Positions 34,238 to 43,076 of a stretch of 64,000 nt of DNA are shown here, piece by piece. Numbering within the stretch: the first letter of the stretch is position 1; the number at the start of each line of letters is the position of its first letter. A program made the translations under genes and the position numbers. The notes below the pieces were generated by a model. The model was not told where the DNA came from, searched no databases, and was given only the letters and a program-made list of their open reading frames with translations. Source of the DNA: Lentzea tibetensis. GTDB taxonomy: Bacteria; Actinomycetota; Actinomycetes; Mycobacteriales; Pseudonocardiaceae. The DNA lies in the NCBI RefSeq assembly GCF_007845675.1, contig NZ_VOBR01000036.1, positions 1-64,000 on the forward strand, read 5' to 3'.

Positions 34238-35998
34238 TCAGCGGGTGGCGCGGAGGGCGGCGGTGGCGGCGCGGCCGACGGCCTGCGCGGTGGTGGTGGG
34301 GTCGGTCATCACGTGCACGGTCGCCCCGGTCATCGGATTGCGCCACATGACGTCCGGGGTGATCCACAACACCGCGCAACCGGTGGCGCGCAACCGGTCG
34401 AGGAGCTGCTGCCCGTTCTGCCGGGGTCCGGGACGGAAGTCGCCGTCGGACACGATGACCAGCAACCGCGCGGCACCGGGGCTCGACAGTCCGAGCGCGC
34501 CGTCGAGTGCGTCGATCGCGGTGTCGATAGCTTCCCAGTTGTCGCGGGTGGCGAATTCGGTCACGGCGGCGGGCGTCGTGCCGGGGCGGGTGATCGGGCG
34601 GACGTGATGCCCGAAGATCACGGTGGCGGTGTCGGCGGGCACCGGACTCTGCGTGGCGGCGTTGGCCAGAATCCACGCGGTCGAGGCGACCGGTTTCGCG
34701 AAACTGCCCATGGACCCGGACACGTCGCACGCGATACCGAGCCGTAGCGGCGGGGTCGGGACCGGGGTGCGGGTGGTGCGGGTGAACGGTTCGGCGGTCG
34801 GCATCGCCCCGGCGGCGAGTTGTGCCTCGCGTGCCAGCGCTCCGCGCATCCGCAGGCGTCCGGGTGGGATTGTCGAGGTCGTTTTCGTCGCTACCCGGTC
34901 GCGGACTCCGGCGGTGGTCAGCGCGCGCCCGAGTACCCGCGCGGCGGTGCGTTCGTCCGTGGTCGGCGGGCGGGTGCCGGTCGTTTCGGTGGTTCCGTCC
35001 TGGGGACCACCGACCATGGAGAACACGGTGCGGGCGGCGTCGCTGGCCTTCTTCGCGGCGGCGGCGTCGGCGGCCTTCGTGCGGGCGGCGATCTCGGCGG
35101 GGTCCTCGGGCAGCTTCGCCCGCGCTACCGCGCGCGTCACCTTGCGCAATGCCTTGCCGATCGCGTCGGCCAGCGGGGACGGCGACGGGCTGCCGGACGG
35201 GTCGGGGGCGGCGGACGGGTCGGCGAGGTGCAGCGGTGTGGTGTCGGGGTCGGGTCCGATGATCTCGCACCACCGGCGGCCGAGTTCGAGCATGACGGCG
35301 GTGTCGTCGTCGGCGGTGCGGAACGCCTGATGCCACACCGCACGCAGCTTCGCGAGTGTCAACTTGCCGAGCACCGCTTCCACGACGTCCGCGACGGGGG
35401 CGGTTTCGGCGCGGGTGAGGATGCCGCCGTCGGTGCGTCCCAGGAACAGGGCGGCGGTGTGGGCGGCGTCGCGCGGGGTCATTTTCGGGGCGAAGGCGGG
35501 GTCGTCGAGTTTCATGCCGCCCGTGACGATGGTTTTCACGCACGCGCGCAACCAGTGCCGGTCGTCGGGGCGGCGGTGGATCTGTGCCCGTTCGATCCGG
35601 GGCTCTTCCAGCAGCAGCGCGGCCTCGACCGCGCCGGGGTCGGCGTCGGCGGGGACGGCGGCGAGCCAGGCGGTGTGTTTGCTGTGCGCGCATTCGTGGG
35701 TCAGCGCACCCCAGGTGGGGGCGTAGCGTTTCCGGTCGCTCATCCGGTGCGGTGTGGCGGTGGCGGGGTCGACCGGGTGCAGGTGCGTACCGTCGACTTC
35801 GATCGTGGCGGTGGCGGGCAGGAAACACGCCGGGGCACCCTGTCCGGCACCTGGCGCGATGGTGACCAGCAGGTCGTCGCGGTCGGCGATCGCGGGGACT
35901 TCGGCGGTCAGCGCGGCGGAGAGCGCGTCCCATCCGGGGGCGGCGGGGAACACGGCCGACGCGGTGGCGGCGGGGTCGGCGATCATGTGCGCGGTCAT
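34238..35998 (-). CDS. VWA-domain protein with HExxH metallopeptidase-like site
   Basis: 586 residues from ATG 35998 (AAAGGA upstream). The N-terminal part contains WGALTHECAHSKHTAW, giving H101-E102-x-x-H105, a zinc-peptidase motif known in metallopeptidase-like regions linked to VWA domains. The C-terminal VWA domain has an intact metal-dependent adhesion site: DVSGSMG (about 420-426), the TATVIFGH block and IVSDGDF. The linker is rich in Ala and Lys. By analogy with MoxR-VWA pairs, the AAA ATPase encoded next to it would remodel targets with this protein as adaptor, possibly with proteolysis. Confidence 0.82.
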   Translation of the reverse strand: MTAHMIADPAATASAVFPAAPGWDALSAALTAEVPAIADRDDLLVTIAPGAGQGAPACFLPATATIEVDGTHLHPVDPATATPHRMSDRKRYAPTWGALTHECAHSKHTAWLAAVPADADPGAVEAALLLEEPRIERAQIHRRPDDRHWLRACVKTIVTGGMKLDDPAFAPKMTPRDAAHTAALFLGRTDGGILTRAETAPVADVVEAVLGKLTLAKLRAVWHQAFRTADDDTAVMLELGRRWCEIIGPDPDTTPLHLADPSAAPDPSGSPSPSPLADAIGKALRKVTRAVARAKLPEDPAEIAARTKAADAAAAKKASDAARTVFSMVGGPQDGTTETTGTRPPTTDERTAARVLGRALTTAGVRDRVATKTTSTIPPGRLRMRGALAREAQLAAGAMPTAEPFTRTTRTPVPTPPLRLGIACDVSGSMGSFAKPVASTAWILANAATQSPVPADTATVIFGHHVRPITRPGTTPAAVTEFATRDNWEAIDTAIDALDGALGLSSPGAARLLVIVSDGDFRPGPRQNGQQLLDRLRATGCAVLWITPDVMWRNPMTGATVHVMTDPTTTAQAVGRAATAALRATR

Positions 35999-36042
35999 CG
36001 CGGTGTGTCCTTTCCGGACGGTTCGGGCGGGGCGGCTGGTGG

Positions 36043-37239
36043 TCAGATACGGGCACCGAGTGCCAGCGGGGCAACGGTTTTACCGAAGGCGGTCTTGACG
36101 GCGGTGGCCACGATGTCGCGGTCCTCTTCCGGGGCGGTGCCGATCAGGTTCCCGGCGGCGGCGTCGATGCCCAACACGTCGGCGATCTTCTGGAATGCCA
36201 GCAGTTCGCGGAGTTGTGGTGCCCACCGGATCTCGCCGTTGGCCTGTCGGGTGGACAGGTTGCGCGCCACGGACACGGCGCGTTTGTCGATCTTGAGTTG
36301 GGTGGCGAGGTCGTAGTCGGTGGACACCTGGATCTGAACGGAGAACCGCGACGCCAACGCATCCGAGAGCACCGCGCCGTGCACGCCGGGGTTGTGTCCG
36401 GCCACCACGTAGAAGCCGGGGGCGGCGTCGATGACTTCGCCGCTGTTGGCTTTGATCATGATTTGGCGGCGTCCGTCCATCGCGGGGTAGACCACGGCGA
36501 GCACGGTCGGCGGGATGAGCGTGGCGTCGTCGATGAACAGGGTCCGGCCTTCGCGCATCGCGCGGACCAGCGGACCGTGCACGAACACGAATTTGCCGTC
36601 CGGGGTTTGGGTGTACTCGCCCACGATGTCGGCGACCGTGGTGTCGCCGTCGCCCTGAACCGTGACCAGGTCACCGAAAGCGGCCTCGACGACCGAGGTC
36701 TTCCCGGTTCCGGGTGGTCCGTACATCAGGGCGGCGACCCCGGCGTCGCGCAACTTGCGCAGCGCGGTCACATCGGGCAGCCCGGACAGCGTGCGCGGGT
36801 GGTAGAGCTGCCCGTTCGGACGCGTCACCGGACCGGTCACCGCCGGAGTCGCCGGGGCGGCGGGCGTGGTCGTCGCGGGTGGCGGTGTCGTCGGGCGGGG
36901 TGTGCGGGGGCGGCGCGGCGTGCCGGATGGGATCGCGACGGGCGCGGCGGCGGCGTCGGCGGTGGTCGGGGTCGACCGGTAGCGCACCGGTTTGGTCGAG
37001 GTCTGCTCGGCGTAGCCCCTGGCGGTCAGCGCCGCCAGCGCGTTGCCGATCGCCCCGGACGACCTCCCGCCGAGCGCGGCGGCGATCGTGCGCGGAGTCA
37101 GTTCCGCGCCCGCCCGATCGGTCAGGACTTGCGCCACCCGGCGGCGCAGTTCGCCGTTGGGCAACCGTCCGCCCGCCGGGGCGGCGGTCGTCGTGCCGGA
37201 GGCCGCCGGGGCGGGCGTCGGCGTGGCTGGCGCGGTCAT
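36043..37239 (-). CDS. MoxR-family AAA ATPase with N-terminal winged helix
   Basis: 398 residues from ATG 37239, chosen because the AAAGGA spacing matches that of the VWA gene. Residues about 25-85 form a winged helix (LTPRTIAAALGGRSSGAIGN) very like the C-terminus of the protein at 29375-30241. A Pro/Thr linker follows. The AAA domain then has Walker A GPPGTGKTS (about 170-178), Walker B TLFIDDATLI (about 231), and GHNPGVHGAVLSDALASRFS holding sensor 1 and the arginine-finger region. MoxR proteins are chaperone-like. DNA-binding fused to MoxR is not usual and suggests DNA-targeted action. Confidence 0.85.
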   Translation of the reverse strand: MTAPATPTPAPAASGTTTAAPAGGRLPNGELRRRVAQVLTDRAGAELTPRTIAAALGGRSSGAIGNALAALTARGYAEQTSTKPVRYRSTPTTADAAAAPVAIPSGTPRRPRTPRPTTPPPATTTPAAPATPAVTGPVTRPNGQLYHPRTLSGLPDVTALRKLRDAGVAALMYGPPGTGKTSVVEAAFGDLVTVQGDGDTTVADIVGEYTQTPDGKFVFVHGPLVRAMREGRTLFIDDATLIPPTVLAVVYPAMDGRRQIMIKANSGEVIDAAPGFYVVAGHNPGVHGAVLSDALASRFSVQIQVSTDYDLATQLKIDKRAVSVARNLSTRQANGEIRWAPQLRELLAFQKIADVLGIDAAAGNLIGTAPEEDRDIVATAVKTAFGKTVAPLALGARI

Positions 37240-37308
37240 CGCGGATGTCCTTTCGCTCATTGCGGACGAATTCGGAACCGGTGCGGGAATTCGGCAGGTC
37301 CGGGGGGA

Positions 37309-37563
37309 TTACCCGGCGGCAACGGTGAAATGCGCGACGCGTTCGTCGTCGCCGTCACCGGAAATGCTGGCGCGAAGATCGGCGTAGCCCATCGCGCGCA
37401 AAACGGCAGCGGTGGCATACCCGCCACAGTTGCGGCGCGTCCGCGTGCGCGACCCGTCCGGGGCATGAACCGTGACTTTCCGGCCGTCGAACGTCACCGG
37501 GCAGCACATCACGGTGACACCGTTCTCGATCATTTCAAACGGTGCGGTCGTGGTGGTAGTCAT
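37309..37563 (-). CDS. Small protein, first gene of MoxR/VWA operon
   Basis: 84 residues from ATG 37563 (GGGGAA upstream). It reads MTTTTTAPFEMIENGVTVMC, then FDGRKVTVHAPDGSRTRTRR and CGGYATAAVLRAMGYADLRA. The pattern of an N-terminal beta hairpin followed by a helix suggests a compact domain. The 69 bases between it and MoxR allow co-transcription. No family was recognised. Confidence 0.6.
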   Translation of the reverse strand: MTTTTTAPFEMIENGVTVMCCPVTFDGRKVTVHAPDGSRTRTRRNCGGYATAAVLRAMGYADLRASISGDGDDERVAHFTVAAG

Positions 37564-38070
37564 GACATTCCCCGTTTCGTCCGTTAGGCATGGCTCGCGC
37601 CGGGTGTGGTATTCGGTGTGGTTTCCGGTTCCCCCGGCGGTAGTACAATTATTACTCTGCCGCGCGCCGTACGCAATAGAAATGTCCACCCATTTCAAGA
37701 CTCTTTTCGCGGTCGCGACGGGAGAATGGAAATCCGTCCGTGCGGTCACAATTCGGGCCGTCATTTGTAGGGATTTCCGCAGCTCAGCGATCCGGCCGTG
37801 CGTCGGCCCCTGCGGGCGGCAAACGGTATAGCGAGATGCGAGCAACAACACGACGAAGGGTAAGAAATGTAACAAACAATAGGAAAGGCGAATGCGGGGA
37901 AGGTGGGACGGTTGAACCGTGACCACGTGTCGGCGGTGAAAGCGCGACCACCCGGCCCGCCCCGATGTGTCTACCGGCGTGTGGGCACGCGAGTCTGGGA
38001 TACCAGCGGATCCCCCGGCAGGCGGTTTGAGCAGCCTCTTTCTCGACCATCGGGGGTGGCGTTCTAACAG

Positions 38071-38118
38071 GATCCCCAAGCTGACCCCCAATGTGATCCC
38101 CCATGGGAACCCCCAACG
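38071..38118 (+). repeat. Four 12-bp iteron-like repeats
   Basis: The tandem units are GATCCCCAAGCT, GACCCCCAATGT, GATCCCCCATGG and GAACCCCCAACG, with consensus GA-Y-CCCC-M-A. All are in the same orientation and phase, about one helical turn apart, as in binding arrays of replication initiators or relaxase accessory proteins. Confidence 0.65.
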
Positions 38119-38422
38119 GAAGTAGCTGTACGTGTCCGCGCCTACCGATCCGGCTACCGTCGGTAACACTTGTGTGCAGGCTCGACATGAGTGGAAATGT
38201 GCCTCTCGCGTAATTCGGCGTACTTTCGGGGGCTCGATCACGTGCGACCGAGGAAAAGGCGAGCCCACGTGAACGAGCACGACTCGGCCCGATGGCGACC
38301 CAGGTGACTGCAGAATCCATCGGCGAGGCGTAGAACCAGACGGGAGCGGGAAGCGGGCTGGGCCGACGCGCGCGGCGAGGCGTCAAGACGGAGCGCCAGC
38401 TGTTTCGAGGGGCGAGTAGTTC

Positions 38423-38830
38423 CTTCGTGACGTCTACAATGTGAAGTACCTCTTCGGCGACAAGTGGGCTCCGGCGAACAACGTGACGCTCGCGCGCGAC
38501 CCCGTGTGATGTGCTGAGACTCTTTCCGCTGTCACGTCGTTTGCCCTCGGAGAAGAATGGCTGGGTGAACCGGTATGTTTCGCACGATAGCATTGTGACG
38601 GGAACATTGCGGAAGGTGATAGAAGAGGGTCTTTTGGTGCGTACGCGCGGCACTTCGACTTTCCTTCAAAGGTCTATTGGTTCTTGGTGCCGGAAGTCGC
38701 CGACTTCGTGAAACTGGTCGGGCTACTCGTCGGCTGGGGGCGAAACCCCAAGCTCATCGCCCAGGCGGAGGCCTACAACCGGCCACACGGCAAGACGATG
38801 TCACGGCGTTGCTCGGAATCGCCGGGCTCG
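38423..38830 (+). pseudogene. Fragments of an unrecognised gene
   Basis: Two protein-like islands are seen. One, from about 38423 to 38509, reads FLRDVYNVKYLFGDKW and ends ARDPV-stop. The other, from about 38639, reads ARHFDFPSKVYWFLVPEVAD, then FVKLVGLLVGWGRNPKLIAQ and AEAYNRPHG. Neither has a good start. They lie in one orientation and may be remains of one gene lost by deletion. I do not recognise the family. Confidence 0.3.
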
Positions 38831-38890
38831 GCGCCGACCCCCGCCGAGCTCCACGACGAAGACATGGCGGATGACGAACCCGGCGGGCGC

Positions 38891-41800
38891 TCAGCGCCGC
38901 GGCTCCAGTCCGCCGCCGCGCGGCAGACCAGCTGTGGCGGTGGATGCCGTCTCGTGGCGTTGCCCGAGCCGGGCGGCCAGGTCGATCGCCTCAGGGGTGG
39001 GCCGGTCGTCCACCTCGGCCAGCCGAGTGGTGAGCAGGGTGAGCGTGCGGGGGATGGCGTCCGGTCGGCCGAGGCGTTCCTGCAGCCGCATGATGTCGCG
39101 GTAGAGCAGCTCGTTGTGCGGGTCGAAGGCCCGCGCCAGCTCCAGCAGGTCGAGCGTCTGCTCGAGGTCGTCGTCGACCAGGGCGCGGGCCAGGGCCGCC
39201 ACGGCGTCGAGGGTGTCGCGGCGGATGGCCTCGCGCGCGGACTCGATCCAGTCGGTGGACATTCCGTCGGCCAGCGGCCCGGTGTAGGAGTTGACGATGT
39301 CGCGGTAGGCGTCGGTCCGGTCGTGCGGGGTCGTGGCAGCACGGCGCCGGGCCACCGCGCGGTCGAACTGCCAGTAGTCGACGTCGACCACCGTGGGATC
39401 GAGCCGGAAGCTGCCCTGCCCGGCGACGACGATGTCGGCCAGCGCGCCGTCGGTGGCCTTGCTCAGGGTGCCGCGCAGCCGCGACAGCGCCGTGTTGAGC
39501 GCGCTGGTGGTCTTCTCCGGTGGGCTGTCCGCCCACAGCGCCCCGATCAGCGACTCCCGCGTGGCGCCGTCGGGATGCAGGCCCAGGAACATCAGCAGCT
39601 CCCGCAGCCGGGGCTGGAACGCGCCGGTGACGTCCTGCTCGGCGCCGGGGTGCGGTCGCCAGTACACCCGCGGCCGGCCGAGCACGGCCAGCCGGACCGG
39701 GACCGCGGCTCGATCGCCCTTATCCGCGCTCGCGGGGTCACAGGGCTCGCCCGTATCCATGCTGTGCGGCTCGTCGCTGACTGCTGCCTCGTGGTCGTGG
39801 ACTTCGGAGCTGGTTGAGGACGGTGGCCGCTCGGTGACCGCGGCCGGGCGCGGCCGCGCGCCGGTCGGTGGGACCGCGCGCGTCTCGATGATCTCCAGTC
39901 CGGTGCCGGAATAATCGACCGGGCCCGCCACGGCGGTGACTTCCAGCTCGGTGTCCGCCGCGAGGACGTCCTCGCCGGCCACCGCGACCTCGCCGCCGAC
40001 CCGGTGGGCCCCGGCGTCGTCCGCGGCCATGTCCTGCTCCGCCGATTCGGTGTGCGTAGCACGAGGACCCGGTACATGTGAGCCGAGCACCGCGTCCGGG
40101 GTGGGCGTCTGCGGCTGCGCGTGGCGCAGCAGGTCGAGCAGGTCGGTCGCGTCGTCGGCGCCGACGCGGAACACCTGCGTGCCCCGTAGCGCCTCACCCA
40201 GGCCGGGGCCGGTGGCGGAGATGGTGCCGTCCTCATGGACGTAGGCGGTGACGCCGGCCCGCCACTGCCCCAGCAGGATGCCGACGATTCCGAAGGGCGC
40301 GCCGTTGTCCAGGACGGCTTGCAGCCGCTGGTGATTGTGCTGCTGTGGCCGCGCCACCAGAACCACCGCGGGCCACGGGCCCGAGTCCTGCTCGCGGGCC
40401 CGCCGCAGGATGCGGGCCTCCAGTTCATCCAGCGCCTCGTCGAGGCCGGCGAGCACCCGCAGTGACCGGGGCAGGTGGGCGCGAGTGGTGCCGTGCCCGA
40501 GTAACAGCGGCAGGTCGTCGGCGGGGACCAACACGCTCGTCCCCGCCGACATCGCCAGGTGGCCCGCGCAGTGTGTCGCTGTGGTAAGCGCGGTGACCAG
40601 CAGCGCGCGAGCGGCCGCGGGGGCACCCGCGCCGATCAGGCCGAGGCCACGGGCTGCGGCCAGGTCCAGCGCGATCTCCCGCCCGTCGCGCACCCCCAGC
40701 CCTGGCGCGATCTGCCTCGAGGTGGGGGCGTCCACGCCGATGACCACCGTGGGCCGGGGCACCAGGTGACGGTCGTCCTGGCGTGAGTCGGTGTCCTCGA
40801 GGTCGAGTTCGTCGTCCCGCTCGGCACGCAGGTGGGCCAGTCGCAGCTGGTAGACCACCGGGGCGACAGGGAGGTCGAGGTCGTCGCGTCGGCCACTGCC
40901 CGGCCGATAGCGGTTGCGATGGCGACGGCGCGCGACCAGCAGCGCCGCGCTCACCGCGGCGGCGAGCCCGAGCCCGACGAACAGCTCCGGCCCCCAACCG
41001 ATCGCGGGCTCGTCCGACACGGATCGCGGTGCCGGGTTGCCTGCGGTGGGGTGAGCCGCGGGCACCGACGTAGCGGGCGGCCTCGTGGTCGTAGATGGTG
41101 GTGTGGTGGCCGACGCCTGCGTGGACGGCTCCGGCGACGGTTGCCGCGGTGGCGGCTGTGGTGGCTGAGCCGGCGGGGGCACGGGCGCGGCCTTCGCGTC
41201 GGCGGGCAGGCGGAGTTCTTCACCGGGGAAGATCAGGTGTGGATTGGTGAACGGCTTGCCGTTGGGCTGGGGCTTGCCCTTGTTGAGTTCGAAGATCTCC
41301 GGCCAGCGCGCGCTGTCGCCGAGGGTGCGTTGGGCGATGCGGGACAACGAGTCGTGGACTCCGCTCTCGGGATCGCGGGCGCGCACCACCACCGACTGAG
41401 GTCGCTGACCTGCGGCCGGGCCGGCCGAACTGTCCTGCTGGGTAACGAGAGCGGCACGCCGCACCGCGACAGCGGATGCATCGGGTGTGGCGTGCCAGGC
41501 CGGGGCGGTCGCCACCACCGTGGGTCCGGTCCAGGCAGGTGCGGACAGCGGGGTGGTGGGTGGCGAGGTGGCGCGGTTGCCCAGGATCGGCAGCAGGATC
41601 GCGCTGATCAGCACCGCGGCCAGCGCGTGCCCCGGCCCGCGCGCCGAGGCCTGGGGCCGGTGGGCGGCGCGCATGCCGTCTCGTGTGGCCTGGGCCGCGC
41701 AGCCGATGACGTCGAGCACGAACGCGGCCCACACCGGCCAGCACAGGCAGGCCAGGAAGTCGAGCAGGAACGTCGCGGTCATCGGGCCGAGCAGCAGGGC

Positions 41801-42031
41801 TTCGACCTCCGCCCAGGCCGGGATGTGGTCCGGTAGAGGCCAGCCGATGTAGTGCCACAACGCCCACGGCAGACCCGCGACGAGCGCGAGCAGCACAGCG
41901 GCGGCGATCAGCCCCCGCAGGACCCGGCCGACGAACCGGAGCGTGCCAGCGAGCACCGACCACCAGGGGCGGCGGCCGGTGCGCGGCGGCCGGATTATCG
42001 GCCGACGGGAGGTTCGAGGGTGTGCGGTCAT
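38891..42031 (-). CDS. Membrane LysM-BTAD regulator
   Basis: 1046 residues from ATG 42031. Order: two or three N-terminal membrane helices (about 30-110), a linker, a LysM domain (about 215-280; SLSRIAQRTLGDSARWPEIF, NKGKPQPNGKPF, LIFPGEELRLP), a Pro/Thr linker, another membrane helix (about 360), a long cytoplasmic region of P-loop-like fold without a clear Walker motif, and a C-terminal BTAD module (VRLAVLGRPRVYWRPHPGAE, LIGALWADSPPEKTTSALNT, YTGPLADGMSTDWIE). BTAD occurs in SARP activators. LysM binds peptidoglycan. Such fusions sit beside Tad-like clusters and could link wall state to pilus expression. Confidence 0.8.
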   Translation of the reverse strand: MTAHPRTSRRPIIRPPRTGRRPWWSVLAGTLRFVGRVLRGLIAAAVLLALVAGLPWALWHYIGWPLPDHIPAWAEVEALLLGPMTATFLLDFLACLCWPVWAAFVLDVIGCAAQATRDGMRAAHRPQASARGPGHALAAVLISAILLPILGNRATSPPTTPLSAPAWTGPTVVATAPAWHATPDASAVAVRRAALVTQQDSSAGPAAGQRPQSVVVRARDPESGVHDSLSRIAQRTLGDSARWPEIFELNKGKPQPNGKPFTNPHLIFPGEELRLPADAKAAPVPPPAQPPQPPPRQPSPEPSTQASATTPPSTTTRPPATSVPAAHPTAGNPAPRSVSDEPAIGWGPELFVGLGLAAAVSAALLVARRRHRNRYRPGSGRRDDLDLPVAPVVYQLRLAHLRAERDDELDLEDTDSRQDDRHLVPRPTVVIGVDAPTSRQIAPGLGVRDGREIALDLAAARGLGLIGAGAPAAARALLVTALTTATHCAGHLAMSAGTSVLVPADDLPLLLGHGTTRAHLPRSLRVLAGLDEALDELEARILRRAREQDSGPWPAVVLVARPQQHNHQRLQAVLDNGAPFGIVGILLGQWRAGVTAYVHEDGTISATGPGLGEALRGTQVFRVGADDATDLLDLLRHAQPQTPTPDAVLGSHVPGPRATHTESAEQDMAADDAGAHRVGGEVAVAGEDVLAADTELEVTAVAGPVDYSGTGLEIIETRAVPPTGARPRPAAVTERPPSSTSSEVHDHEAAVSDEPHSMDTGEPCDPASADKGDRAAVPVRLAVLGRPRVYWRPHPGAEQDVTGAFQPRLRELLMFLGLHPDGATRESLIGALWADSPPEKTTSALNTALSRLRGTLSKATDGALADIVVAGQGSFRLDPTVVDVDYWQFDRAVARRRAATTPHDRTDAYRDIVNSYTGPLADGMSTDWIESAREAIRRDTLDAVAALARALVDDDLEQTLDLLELARAFDPHNELLYRDIMRLQERLGRPDAIPRTLTLLTTRLAEVDDRPTPEAIDLAARLGQRHETASTATAGLPRGGGLEPRR

Positions 42032-42119
42032 GACGTGCTCGATTCCTAGGCGGTACAGCGCAATCGGCGCCGTGGTCAACCCTGCGTCCGCGGGCGCGGC
42101 ACGGACGCGGCCGGAGATG

Positions 42120-42551
42120 TCAGCTCACGTCGGCGGCGACCCGCTCGGGCGCTGTCACGACCTCGACACGGGGTACAGCGGGCGGCCCAGGTGCCCGGCC
42201 ACTCGTCGGAGGCCTCGGTGTGGATTGTCCTCGGCTGGTGTCGTCGCGGGCGCCGACTGAGCGAGCGGCGCGTAGCTTTTTCTTGGTGTGGTTGGTCTTC
42301 CGGGTGTCGCGCCAGCGCGTGAGGTCAGCGACCGGTAGATCGGTGAACTCCGCCAGCTCCTCGATCTCCATGACGTCGCTGGACTCGGCGAGAACATCGC
42401 CGAGGTCTCGCTCGATGTCGGCGAGTTGCTCGGCGATGGCGGTCCGGCGTAGGGCCAGCTCGCCGACCTGTTTCGCCGCGGCGGACCTCCTCGCGCTCCG
42501 CGCGGAGTCCGCGTCCTCGACGCGGCGTTCGATCTCTTCCGTCGTAGCCAT
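42120..42551 (-). CDS. Coiled-coil protein in Tad cluster
   Basis: 143 residues. Residues 1-60 form a charged helix likely to be a coiled coil (TEEIERRVEDADSARSARRS, IAEQLADIERDLGDVLAESS). They are followed by ELAEFTDLPVADLTRWRDTR, which looks like a short helix-turn-helix, then a basic tail and a Pro-rich end. It lies between the TadG-like gene and the LysM-BTAD gene in the same direction. It may be a small DNA-binding or scaffold protein. The function is not known. Confidence 0.6.
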   Translation of the reverse strand: MATTEEIERRVEDADSARSARRSAAAKQVGELALRRTAIAEQLADIERDLGDVLAESSDVMEIEELAEFTDLPVADLTRWRDTRKTNHTKKKLRAARSVGARDDTSRGQSTPRPPTSGRAPGPPAVPRVEVVTAPERVAADVS

Positions 42552-42602
42552 GCGGATTCCTTCCGTTGACGCGCCGCACGTGTTGCGAGCGGCCGGGCGT
42601 GG

Positions 42603-43076
42603 TCACGGGTCGATGCTCACCACGCCCCGTTGGGGATGGGCACTGCCCACACCGTGAACGGGCAGGCGGGACACGCCGACGAGCCCGAGCAGTTGGGTGG
42701 GCTGGGCGGCGGTGATGGTGACCGTGACGGTGTCACCGGACACCGTCACCGTGCCCAACGCGCCGACGGCGGCGAGATAGCCCTGCGCGTTGGCGACCGC
42801 GTGCACGGGCACCAGCTGCAGGGTGCCGCCGCTGCGATAAGCGGCGAGGTCGATGGCCTGGGCGCCGGCGCGGGCGGCGGCCTCAGCCTGACCGTTGGCC
42901 TTGACCTTGGCCGCGAGCGCCAGGCCGCCGTCAAGGGCGAGCCCGGCCAGCACGAGGATCGCGAGGGTGATCGTCACCACGAACGCGCTCACCCGGCCCT
43001 CGTCCGCGCGCCACCAACGGCGGCAGCGGGTGCGCCACCAGCGGCCGCGCCGCACAGGTCGGGGTGTACGGTTCAT
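42603..43076 (-). CDS. TadG-like pilus assembly protein
   Basis: 157 residues from ATG 43076, which overlaps the stop of the TadE-like gene (ATGA). A basic N-terminus comes before [20 protein letters not shown] and GLALDGG, a TadE/TadG-type hydrophobic anchor. The residue at +5 after the putative cut is Phe, not the usual Glu, so it may not be processed. Mature part: [18 protein letters not shown] and a beta-rich end. Minor structural part of the pilus. Confidence 0.72.
   Translation of the reverse strand: MNRTPRPVRRGRWWRTRCRRWWRADEGRVSAFVVTITLAILVLAGLALDGGLALAAKVKANGQAEAAARAGAQAIDLAAYRSGGTLQLVPVHAVANAQGYLAAVGALGTVTVSGDTVTVTITAAQPTQLLGLVGVSRLPVHGVGSAHPQRGVVSIDP

Larger units (their letters stand above)
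37564..38890. other. Gene-poor region, possible origin
   Basis: In 1.3 kb no gene has convincing coding signals. The part 37620-37900 and that near 38560-38680 are clearly richer in A and T than the rest of the window. The region holds a 12-bp iteron-like array (38071-38118), a related GATCCCCCGGCA at 38009-38020, and a short inverted repeat TACCGA/TCGGTA near 38142-38165. Its place between two outward-leading operons would suit a replication or transfer origin. This is inference. Confidence 0.45.

Noticed and set aside
34155-36074. 639-codon minus-strand frame overlapping the VWA gene
   Set aside because: It is Arg/His-rich shadow in another frame. The VWA frame has the DxSGS and HExxH motifs and a proper ribosome-binding site.
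34820-36316. 498-codon plus-strand frame opposite VWA
   Set aside because: Gly/Arg-rich antisense sequence without start signal or motif.
37784-38653. 289-codon minus-strand frame in the gene-poor region
   Set aside because: No domain, mixed composition, and it runs through the iteron-like repeats. I prefer a non-coding interpretation.
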